Of a DNA stretch of 64,000 nucleotides, positions 50,139 through 60,085 are shown one piece after another (position 1 is the first letter of the stretch; the number at the start of each line of letters is the position of its first letter). The position numbers and the translations under genes are program-made. The notes beneath the pieces were generated by a model. That model worked only from the letters and a program-made list of their open reading frames with translations. It did no database searches and was not told the DNA's origin. The stretch is from Edolisoma coerulescens (Eukaryota > Chordata > Aves > Passeriformes > Campephagidae), in assembly GCA_013397115.1 (NCBI GenBank), contig VWZW01005504.1:677412-741411 (forward strand), given 5' to 3'.

Positions 50139-50699
50139 CTGGGGCACTGTGGGCAGCTGAGGGGGGGCTCTGGGGGAGGCTGTCAGCAACCACCCACAGG
50201 CTGCAGATCCAGAGCTCTGCAAGACAGTGCTTGTCTGTAAGGTGCTGTTGTGGGTTTCTCACCAGATAAGTGGATTATTACCCTGGCTTGCAGCTGCTCC
50301 ACAGAAATAGGTCAGCCTTGGGAATAAGCTTTGCCTTCCCCTATTTGGCATCAGAAGCATCCAAGAGGAAAAGGGGCTGCTTGCAGGATCCTTGTCCAGG
50401 GACCATTAACTCCTGAACAACGGGTTTCCTCTGTTAGTGTCTCCTAAAGAGGGAAATGTTCTTAAAGTCAGCACCTGTGGTTTTCATTCCATTAGATTTA
50501 GGTATGTGTCCCATAGTGGTAAGATATTTTCTGCATCTATTCTTGCTCAGCCTCTGGTGAGGAAGTGTGAGGGTAGCACTGATGCCTGACAAAATGGGGA
50601 GAGGAGAGAGGTAGAGCCTGAACATGGCTTTGCCTTTCTCAAAGGTGACTCTGAAGCAAAGGAAGACCCCCAAGCAGGTTGGGAGGAGGCTGTTTTGAC

Positions 50700-50813
50700 C
50701 CACGCTGCCCAGCTGTGGGGGCTGCAGCACATTGTGCCCTGCTCCATGCAGGAGACAGCACTCTGAAAAAGCTGTTGCCCACTGTGGTATTCCTCCCTCT
50801 TCTCAAGTGAATC
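50700..50813 (-). CDS. Weak candidate exon, gene 1
   Basis: The minus-strand acceptor is CAACTTGCTGCAG above 50813 and the donor GTGG|gtcaaa. It has 38 codons in phase 0 to 0 (DSLEKREEYHSGQQLFQS and further). It fits only if the next exon starts at 50073. Several open frames overlap here, so it may be chance. Confidence 0.24.
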
Positions 50814-50910
50814 CTGCAGCAAGTTGACATCTGATTTTCTTCTGTTTTTTTCAATCCACCAGCACAGCTAACATCCCAACACTGACCACCTCCCATCTCT
50901 CTTTGCCCAC

Positions 50911-51030
50911 CACATATTTGCAGCTTGAAAGTGTGTTTAGCACAGAATTTGAAGTGGGGTTGCAGGTTGAAGCAAAAGGGAGCTGCATCAGCAATGCAAA
51001 CTTTAGATCTAAGTGTCATGTCAGCCGTGC
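50911..51030 (-). CDS. Weak candidate exon, gene 1
   Basis: The minus-strand acceptor has an outstanding pyrimidine tract (TTTTTTTCTTTTTCTGATGGTAG, here only its end GATGGTAG is diagnostic) and the donor ATGTG|gtgggc is good. Only one frame is open: phase 1 to 1, 39 codons, including MTLRSKVCIADAAPFCF. It fits the 115-base version of the exon at 50024-50138. The peptide is less helical than the confident exons. Confidence 0.3.
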
Positions 51031-53613
51031 CTACCATCAGAAAAAGAAAAAAACAACCTGTAGAACTGGCAAGAAGAGCAAAATGAAGTACTGAAATCAA
51101 GGATATGCAACTTAGCTTTGATATGAATATTTCTCCATCCCTCACACCCTTTTCATGCTTTAGAACTCGGCTGATGACTTTACACCAGAGAAAGCTTTTT
51201 AAGTTTTCCTTATTGCATTTTTCTTTTCCCTCATTCCTCTGCCAATCTGAATTGTCGTTAAAATCACTAAAAAATATTAGGATAGAAGCCTTTATCTGTT
51301 ACATTTCGTGTGGTTGCAGAAAGACACAGAGAAAGCCTTACAGGAAACATTCTTCTTATAGGAATTCTAGACCAGGAAATTAGGGTAATTTCCCATTTTT
51401 GGAGAGCGTGCCCAAATAAACCCTTTTTGCACAGTTAGTTCCCACAGGCACTTATGCCAGAAGGGCCCCATTGTCAGCTGGTGTAAAGTGGCTCAACTCT
51501 GTGAATTTTTAAGGAGCTAATCCAGTTCTCCTCGGCTCAGGATCCATCCCTTGGATGCTCACTCCACATACCTGAGCTGCTCTGTGTGAACAGAGAGGCT
51601 CTACACACCATTTTCCCCAGTGAAACCATACAGGAGGCAGAGGCTGGGAAGAGCATCCTTCCCCACCTATGGCACAGGGGCAGGCCCACAGGTATCTGTC
51701 ACTGGGGTCTGCACATCAATTTGCCTCTTGCAAAAGGACGTGTGCTGCCGTGGCTGACGCACGCCGCGGTTTCTGGAGCGGCACAGCAGATTTAGAGCAA
51801 GGCTTTGTGGAGTTCCCGTTTCCACGTCCCAGTAACCACATGCTGGGGACTGTGGGAGAACCACAGGTGACTGACCCCAAAGACTGCAGCAGAAACTCGC
51901 CCCCAAAGACTGGCAGCTGAGCGAGGCCCGAGCCCAGCTGGAGCAAGCAGACGAAGGAGGGAGGACGGGCTGCAGCAGCCTTGGGAAGCACGCCACAGCC
52001 AGCAGCCTGCCAAACAGGTTGCTCCCAATAAAAGTGCTTCACCACTGGATTGAGGTGGCAGATGAATTAATTGTGCCATTTCCATGACATTCTGCTGGAG
52101 CTTAAATGTATTAGTAACTGTTCATCCCCGAAACAGCTTTTTCCTCCCACACGAGAGGGAAAAATATCCATCTGAATTTTTTAGATTATGTGACAGGCTT
52201 GCAAACTGTTGTTAACTTTATCATTTGGGATATGGATTAGACTGCAGCACATTAATTTATCGGGAAGTAAGAGCTGCCTGTTCATCTCTTTTCTGTTATG
52301 ACATCTGCAGTCAAGGTACGATAGGGGCCAGACAGACAGTGAGTAATAGACTAGAATATGAAGTTTGGAGGGGGAGAGAATGGCAAGGTTTGCTGCAGAT
52401 AGAATTGAACCCATCAAGCAAAAAATAAAAAAAACAGTCAGTGGTCCTTCAGCAGATATTGCTCTTAATGAAATTGCAGATAATGAAACCTGCCAGTTAA
52501 AAGTGATATCAATCCGCATCTTTTAAAGCTGGCACAGAAAAGTCAAGCAAAAACTAATTCTGCAATTGAAGACATTTTGCTGGAGTCCCCAGGACCTTAC
52601 AGATACCACCCACTAGCTCCTCATCTCTTCAGCCCCCCCACATGGAGGGGACACACACACGTTCATACACACTTTGTTGCTGCAGGAACAGGCCCCGGGG
52701 CACGTAGGGTCCTCTCCCATCCTTCGCCTTCACTCCTGCACGACAGACCTGCTGCAGGGCCACATGGCCAACATGATGGGAAAGGTGAAGGCTGTGATTT
52801 GTGGGCCAAAAGAATGCATGAAACATTAAAGAGAGCTTTGCCAGCATTCTAAACTGTTAATGCAAGCTCTCCAGCTCTGCAGAAAAACATATTCCTGTTG
52901 TCATTTTCACTCCCCCTTGGCCTCTTAGTCCTCCAATTATGTGAACAGCGACATGTGAACAATTACATGGCACAAAAAGTGTGAAGCTTACGTACTTAAG
53001 TTTGGCCCCTTGATGCCAGTGGGCAAATCTATTTACATTATCTATATTTAATATGTGAGGGTCAATGTCCATGAACTTCTCGGCTGAACTTGCCAAGTCA
53101 TGACAGTGTGGTGATGATATCACCGCACAGCAATTTATATAAGTCCAATTTTTATTTTAACATTTAATGCTAAAACCAAATCATCTAAAGGGCACAGAGC
53201 TATCTGCCTTATGTGGGTACCAAACCTCAGTCTTATTTCCCAGCTCCCCAGGGACCAGACCTGCTGTCCCAAATCCTTCAGGATTTCACTCCTCATCAAG
53301 GTATGCTTGTGTGTGCCTGGACACAGTAAAATTCAGCACATGCAGCTAAAAATGGTTCACAAACATTTAGTCAAAATAAATTCAGCTAATTCATGCTCAA
53401 GATGTTCCCAGGCACTTTTTAATTCATATTATGTAAACAATCCCAGCAGCAACTTTTTTCCTTTGTTCCTATTAATTCGCTGGGGGTGTGCGTGTGCAAG
53501 AAGCAAGGATTTATGTCAGGAGTATTCATGTAGTCTCCTTGTCAGCTCTTTGGTTTCCCCCTTTCTATTTAAAAAGGTATCCTTGGCCTAGCCTAGATGC
53601 AGACCAATGCTGC
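51031..53613. other. Non-coding, with possible regulatory block
   Basis: No supported exon. The part 51465-51535 (CAGCTGGTGTAAAGTGGCTC and onward, in fragments) resembles one half of an old palindromic repeat seen widely in reptile and bird genomes; I cannot classify it. The part 51700-52020 is GC-richer with overlapping open frames. The block 52040-53170 is described separately. Confidence 0.4.
52040..53170. promoter_or_regulatory. Possible conserved non-coding element cluster
   Basis: A unique, repeat-free block dense in homeodomain-type words (GAATTAATTG near 52074, ACATTAATTTATC near 52250, ATTATCTATATTTAATATG near 53036). It also has GATA- and TGACA-type words, without coding frames of note apart from chance ORFs. 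The texture resembles developmental enhancers that lie in or near bystander genes. Conservation cannot be judged from one genome. Confidence 0.28.
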
Positions 53614-54250
53614 ATAGGAACAAAGGAATGTCCGGGTACTGGATCAGGCCATTGTTCTGCCACTCTCAGTGCCCATCCCTGCCAGCAACCCAGACCAGCT
53701 GCCTCACAGGACAGTGCAATAAACCCCCCATGGACCATCATGGGATGATCTGTCCACAGGAGAAGTATTTTCTTATTCCTCACCAGTTAGCTGTTTCCTG
53801 ACACCATGAAGCATGAGAGTTTGCATCCCTTATAGATTTTTAATCTTGTCTCACGTAATTCTTCTTATCCATACAAATGCCTACCTAGTCTGTTTTGGAT
53901 CCAGTTAATCTTTTGGACTCAGTTGTGTTTTGTGGCAATAAGCTCCCAGGGTTAATTAAGTGTTATCTAAAAATATTTCCTTATCAGTTTCAAATCTTCT
54001 TTTTTCCTCTTCTGCTTCCTTATTGAGTGGCTCTTAGTCATGAAATTTAAAAAGTTGTCTGAGATTGTCTTTTCTAGCCTTTCCAATATTTCTCACTGTC
54101 TATCCAGTTTCTCTCCTCTTACTTATATCATCCCTGAACAGAAGCAGGAGGTGCCTTTTGGCCTCTTGTGAGGAGCACTTTTCAGGACTAGATCACACCC
54201 CTTTTTTATGTATAATACTAACAACTATCCAGTCCATTCATGCAGCCTGA
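53614..54250 (-). mobile_element. Ancient CR1-like LINE copy
   Basis: The plus strand reads like the reverse complement of the old amniote CR1 families found in turtles, crocodilians and birds. Landmarks are GGAACAAAGGAATG, TACTGGATCAGGCCATTG, GTTTCCTGACACCATGAAGC, TTATAGATTTTTAATC, GTGGCAATAAGCTCCCAGGG and TTTCCTTATCAGTTTCAAAT. Long colinear similarity with heavy divergence implies great age. It is on the minus strand, with no intact ORF; it stretches over about 600 bases, longer than the young copies in the window. Confidence 0.72.
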
Positions 54251-54419
54251 CCCCAAGAGCCTTGGAAAGTTTACATTGCCACAAAAAATAGACCAGACAG
54301 TCTCCATAGGCAAAAGCTCACAGAGCTGAGCAATTCAAAAGTAATACACCAGGCTGGACAACATCCACCAAAAGACAGTTGGTTGTTCATTTGGGATAGA
54401 TTAGCTCAGACCCATCAGA

Positions 54420-55230
54420 ATCAACAAGTTTGCCAAGAACTTGCAGAACCAGCAGCCAGAAAGGTAAAGCCATCTATGCCCATCAATAAATCCAATGGGC
54501 TGGTTCACCCAGCTTTCCTTTGGTCACGCAGCCTCACTGGGCCGTGTAATTGCCGCCTTATTGGAGAGATAGGAGCCTGCCCGTCGAACAGATGCAAGTT
54601 TCCCCTGCTCTCATTCAGCTGGGAACCCGCTCGGCAAAGCAGAAATAAATCACGGGGAACTTGCTGTCATTTCTCCACCTTCCCGCACACCCTCCACTGC
54701 TGCCGCCTGACTGGCTCGAGCTGGCATAGTTTTTAAATGAAATCTGTGAGATTGGCATCAACAGCCTTGCCTAATTTTTAGCTAATACCTTGGTGGGTTC
54801 TGCATTCGCATCTGGCCGGCGCCGTCACGCTGAGCCTGATGATAACAGGCTGCTGCTCTTTCCGAGCAGGAACCCGGGGTACTGCCACCGACAGCCTAAA
54901 CAGGGGCTCGCTCCAAGCACATCAGCACATCGCAGCCAGCGAAGGGTCTGCAGCACAGGACTTCTCCCAAGGCATAAAAAAAAGCGGGGGGAGAGGAAGA
55001 GAGAGAGGGAGAGAGAGAGAGAGAGAAATGTGTTAACTATGCTAACAGTGCCAAGTAATATGCTTCGTTAAAAATTTAATCACCTGCAAGTGCAAAACAA
55101 GTGCAAAGCAATCATGTTGTAATTAGCACAGCAATTAACACCTCCCTTTTCGATAGCACATGCATCCTAGGAAGTGCATGATTGCAAGTGTTTATGCTGC
55201 TGACAGACTAAGTTCCTATAGAGAGGAAAA
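54420..55230. promoter_or_regulatory. Possible conserved non-coding element
   Basis: CpG-richer than its surroundings in the first half (around 54538-54950). Then comes an AT-rich half with AAAAATTTAATCACC, TTGTAATTAGC, CAATTAACACC and GTGCATGATTGCAAG words, suggestive of homeodomain and POU binding. No repeat similarity and no continuous coding frame with splice sites. Regulatory function is inference from composition. Confidence 0.28.
54991..55026. repeat. GA-rich microsatellite
   Basis: A run of GA dinucleotides broken by GGAA and GGGA units. Likely length-variable. Confidence 0.9.
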
Positions 55231-57944
55231 AATTGCTTAAATAGATTTTTTTTTTTTCCCCTCTCGTCTTTTTGGCATTTGGGCTGTTATGTGTCCATGA
55301 AACCCCAGCACCAGCTGCCATGTTGGTTTTGTGTGAGTGCTGCTCCGTTGCATAGCGGAACTAACAACTCCAGCTTGAACTGGAGCCTCCTGAAAGATGG
55401 CTGCAAGCCTCTAGAGCCCCACTCTGAAACAAAGATGTAAGTATGAAAATTACAGGATGATTTTTTGCAGACTAACACTTGCCAAAAGGGAAGCGCCAGG
55501 CCTGAACTGAGATTGTAGGTTTTGGAATGCGACAGCAAAGGAGACAGGACAAACCGGAGCTGTGGCTTCGGGACGGGTCTGCAGCTAAAACATGCCAAGC
55601 TCCATGGTACTGAGGGCTCTCTTTGACATGTGCCCCCATTCAAATAGCCAGTTCTCCCCAAAGGCTGTGCTGGAAGGAATGTGATGCAGTTTGATAAACT
55701 GGCAGATGCAGACGTGGCCTGGGAAAACCCCCTGCTACCAGCTGTGTCCATGCAACTGCTGCTCTTTTACCCACACACTGGGCTGTCCATCCTTGTCCAT
55801 GATCTCCTGTTTCTCGTCACCCCTAAAAACCCTGAGTTCGACTGTCCCACCCACTGTCCCTCTCCTAGGGCTTGTTGCCAGCTCCTTGTGAGACCACGTG
55901 AAGAAGGAAAGCTGGTTCTCAGCATTAGCTTAGAGAAGTTATATAGACTTAAATACTCACATCCCATGAAATACTCTTATTTAGAGGACATTCAGCTTTA
56001 ATAAATGGACTGTGTTTGTACTGGGACAGCACACCCAGCATCCTGGCAGAAACTCAGTGACTCTCGTGGTTGCTCAGGAACTGACAAAGAGCTGGTCTAG
56101 GAACTTGGCATCCGAAAGCTGAGCACCAAAAGGTAAAAGTCATCTTTGGAAACATAAACCATGAGGCCAGTCTTGAAGTTCCTTCCTTCCCAGACACTGA
56201 GATTGTTGAAAGGTATTTTCATCACTTAGTTCAGTATTGGGATTCCTATTTGCCAGGTTAAAAGCCACAAACAACATTACTATCAGGCCTGGGCCAAACA
56301 AATAACCCTGCAATAACAGCAGCTCCTGAAAAAGTTACTTCCTTGCTGCATATCCTCAGAAATTCACATTTTACACACCATTAATTCCATGAATTAAGAA
56401 AAAATTGGAGCACAAATTCAGCAATTACCATAGAGAAAAGTAGAAGGCAAGTGAAAACAAATCTGGGAAAGACCCATGGTACCTTTGCTATCCCAATGTA
56501 TTTTGCTATTTCTCAAGCTGCTTTTGAACTGAGGCAGAGGCCAAGTCTGACATGATAGCAGTTTAACTATAATTTCAGCACAATTTCTGACAACACTGGG
56601 GCCCTACATTAATCCCCCTCCCTCCAGCCAATTGACCTGTGTTTCATCACAGACCTATGGGTTTCCCTTTTTTATTTTGTTTGAGGTTCTGTTCCCAGCT
56701 TCCACTGGCCTGCTTGCACCATTTTCTGCCTCCAGTGAACACTCCATTGGAGCCATAGACCTTGGAGATGGTTTCATACCCATCTCTGTTAGGAGGCGAG
56801 CACATATTTGTGGTTTTTTGGCACAGTCCCCACATTGCCTTCCTGTTGTTCAGACTAAACATGAACCTGCCCAATTCTCCTGAATACAGCTTGAGCATCC
56901 AGGTTTTGATGCCTTCCATTGGCAGTGACCGTCACTTACCTCTAGCACACAACACATTTTATGCTACTTTTATAAGTGTTTGGTATGGTGCAGGCTGTAG
57001 AATCCTGAAGTCTGTCCCCTAGTCCTGCCTGAGGCTGTGCTGGAGAGGAGTGAGAAGTTCTTGGGATCTGCTTTAAAATGTCTGCCACCACCTTGGTGAG
57101 AGGCTTGGGGTGATTTCCCTGCCTCTGCTGGAGTTCACCTTCTCAAAGGCATACTGCTAAATCATCCCTGCCAGAGATGACTTACCCCCAAGGCTCATAA
57201 AAGTACTTCAGAAGAGCAGTCGTGTTTGTACTTGAAATGCACTGAAATAAGCCATGTGTGAGGGTTGGGTGGCAGGGGTCCTGAGGAGAATTCCCCCTGG
57301 GACACCAACCCGGAGTCCTCATCTCCCATGACAACACATTTCCAGGGACACAAACACAACATCATGTGTAATCATATTTACACGCAGTGTGTTTTGCAAG
57401 AAGAAGATCTCGTACAGAGTGCAGTCCACACCTACACTAATTAGGCATGGTTTGATTCTGTGGTGTCAAGTCCCCTTGTGAACACTAAAATGGGGTCCAC
57501 CAAGTTGAGGGAAAAAAGTTTGTGCAAGTTGCTTGTTAAAGTGTTTGGAGCACAGCAGAAAGTTTAAATAATGGGAGCCCCTGTTCTCTTCAAACCACAA
57601 AAAGCTGATAGTTATCACCAATAAAAGTTAGGAAAACCACTGGGGGTGAGGAGAACCTTGCACTCATAGGAAACCACAAGTTTGTGTAACTGTAAAAAAA
57701 CTCATGGTTCAACAAATATGTAAAATACATTAGCAATTTCTCATCCTGGGAACCAGCAAAACTGTCTGTGCCCATGGGAGGCAAATACAGAGGGGGAAAC
57801 CCTCTCTGGACAAGGGCCACAGTATAGAGTGACAGACTGGGACCTATGATGTGCTCAAGGACATGGTTATCAGGAAATTGCCTGGTCCAGGTGTTGCTAC
57901 AAGGAGCAAGGAGTATGGAATCACTCAATGGCTTTGTTTGGGTC

Positions 57945-57997
57945 TAAAAATAAAAAAATTAAAAAAAAAAAAAGGAAAAAGAAAAAGAAAAGAAAAG
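57945..57997. repeat. A-rich / A(n)G low-complexity tract
   Basis: A 13-A run flanked by TAAAAAAATT and by repeated AAAAG units. No retroelement body is recognised beside it. Confidence 0.85.
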
Positions 57998-59094
57998 TGT
58001 GGCTTTATCAAGTAGGAACAGCACAGCCTACACCCTGGACCAACCTCTTGTGAGTACATCCTCACAAGATCAGTTTTAAAAGGCAGAAAGAGTCCTCAAA
58101 CAACTCTTTACAAATGGACAAGCATCATGGCCAAGCTTCACCAGCAGGATTCAGCTGTTTCCAGTGCTCTTGTTCCCTGAACTGTCCAGCCAAGTCAAGA
58201 GCACCACTATGTCCCTCAAAGATCGCTGGGTCATAGTTCTCGGTGCCACATTCTAGATGTTGTGCTCACGGCTTTCAGAGAGGTGAATGTGAGTGGCGAA
58301 AATCCACAGGGAGTCACATAGCCTTTTCAATTAGCAAGGCATACGCCTTAAAAATAACAGATGACATGGGGAGGAAAGTACCAAAGCAGTGAAAGGAAAT
58401 AGGAAACCCAAGTGTACCTGAACTGCACATACAAAAGACTTGGGAGGTATTCAGGAAGGCTAAAAACCTGCTTCATTGACCCATAGAAAAAATTTACTAG
58501 TTTTCTTTGTGCTATGACCATGAATTAGACTTCAAAGTCTGTGGCTTGTCTCCCTCTTGGTGGGAGTTTGGAGAGAGTAAGAATCCCACCCCTCACTAAT
58601 AACCCACCTAAACTTGACAGGCACTTCTCTCCCACAGCTGGGGAAGATAACCTTTCTCACTGATATTTCTGAGTCTGGAACAAAAGAGAGCAAAAAACAC
58701 AGAGAAAGAAAAAAAAAATCTGAATTCCCACTCATTTTGCATATCCAGGTTCCCAGGCACCCATCCCTTTTTTACTAAAGCGGGGGGAGAAATATATTTA
58801 ATAAAGATCTGGCAGGAGTATGATGAAATAATGAGTAGGATGAGACCATGTTACATAAATTGGCAAAGCTCCAGCTTGTAAATGATTAAAACAAAAGAAA
58901 AAGGGAGTTTCCATGAAGACTAACGTAAAAAGCATTTTATAATCAAAAGGCCTGAAACTATGGGGGCTGATGGGAATGTCTAGCAAAACAAGCCTGTTCT
59001 GAAGCTTCCAGATGATACATGGAAACTTAATCATCTCATCTCAGTCAACCTTAAATCAAAGAAAAGACTGATTGGAGGTTCAAAGGGAAAAGTG

Positions 59095-59200
59095 GGTTTG
59101 TGGCTTAAGAACAAGAGCAGGACACTTTCCTGATTCTGCCACAGATTTCCTTTGAGATCTTGGGTAAGTCACTTACTTGTGTGATATTAAATTTCATCGT
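59095..59200 (+). mobile_element. MIR-type SINE remnant
   Basis: The words CTGATTCTGCCACAG, then GAGATCTTGGGTAAGTCAC and TTACTTGTGTGATAT match in order the conserved core of MIR/CORE-SINEs (TGCCAC...TTGGGCAAGTCACTTA). Orientation is plus. Only the core is recognisable. MIR is an ancient amniote SINE family, so a diverged fragment is expected in a bird. Confidence 0.65.
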
Positions 59201-59974
59201 TATTTGGTACAGTAGTTTTCCTGATATGCATATTAAAATTTGTCTCTGGAAGCGGACTTCTGCATTTATATGCCTGGCTCTTCACACCTGCCCATGCCAT
59301 CCACACAGCACTGTTGTTAACAAGCAGACCTTCAAGTTTCTTTCAATAATTTTTTCCTCTCCAAAATGTGGAGAAGCCCCATATACCTTTATAGCAGTGC
59401 TGTCATGCTGAATTAGTGGATAATATTTCTAAAGATCTCTGAGTAGAAAACATTATGGAAGTGAGCAAATTTTCTGTAATTTACTGCTATGAGATTAACA
59501 GTAAGTGCTTTTCTCTCAGGTAGACACCAAAAAACAAGAAAGAAAAAAAAAAGGAAGCTTAAATGGTTGCAGTCTCTCTGCTCTTAAGAAAAGCATCCCT
59601 TTGCAGCTGTCCAGCAACTCTTGCTTCTTCTTTAACCAAAGCCAAAATGCAGTGACATTAAAACCGAAAATTATAACATCAAGAGAGGCACAGATCTAAT
59701 TTATGTTGGAAAAGAAAATTTGTTACTCAAAATCAAATGCTAATTGGCTGCAGCCCTTTAAACTACACAAGCTAAGAGGCTGTGGAGAACATACAGGTCT
59801 TCAAGGGGAGTTTGCTAACCAGATGCAGTTAGAGCCCAGCCTTAATGTCTTTTTATCTTCCACGTTCACAAGCGTATGTGTACGTGTGTGCACATTTCTG
59901 AAAGTCTGCTCTTCTGTACACTGAAAATTCAGATGAAAGTCAAGAAGAGGAAAGTTAGATCAGGGGATGAAGAC
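59201..59974. other. Non-coding, nothing supported
   Basis: AT-rich unique sequence between two MIR fragments. An A/G run lies at 59541-59555. No supported exon. Confidence 0.5.
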
Positions 59975-60085
59975 TTCTTTATACTGCTTCCAAGCTCTGC
60001 CCTGATGCATTGTGTAACCTTGGGCAAGTCATTTAACTTGTCTTGCTCATCCATCAGATAGAAAGATGATGCTTATCTGTTGCAT
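59975..60085 (+). mobile_element. MIR-type SINE remnant
   Basis: AAGCTCTGCCCTGATGC, then TGTGTAACCTTGGGCAAGTC and ATTTAACTTGTC, then CATCAGATAGAAAGATGATG follow the MIR core and its downstream part (TGTGACCTTGGGCAAGTCACTTAAC...CATCTGTAAAATG) in order. This is a better match than the fragment about 800 bases upstream, and in the same orientation. Confidence 0.78.

Larger units (their letters stand above)
54251..59094. other. Non-coding, nothing supported
   Basis: Holds a possible regulatory block (54420-55230), a GA-rich microsatellite (54991-55026) and an A/G run (57945-57997). The minus-strand frames at 56647-56919 and 57590-57928 are open, and the latter has a good acceptor (CTCCTTGTAG at about 57888). 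Neither joins another exon in phase, so they are not called. Confidence 0.4.

Noticed and set aside
50639..51145. 168-codon minus-strand ORF as a single coding unit
   Set aside because: Crosses strong splice signals; only the part 50911-51030 is bounded by good sites, so a spliced reading is more likely than one long ORF.
56647..56919. 90-codon minus-strand ORF
   Set aside because: No acceptor/donor set in phase with other exons and no recognisable features.
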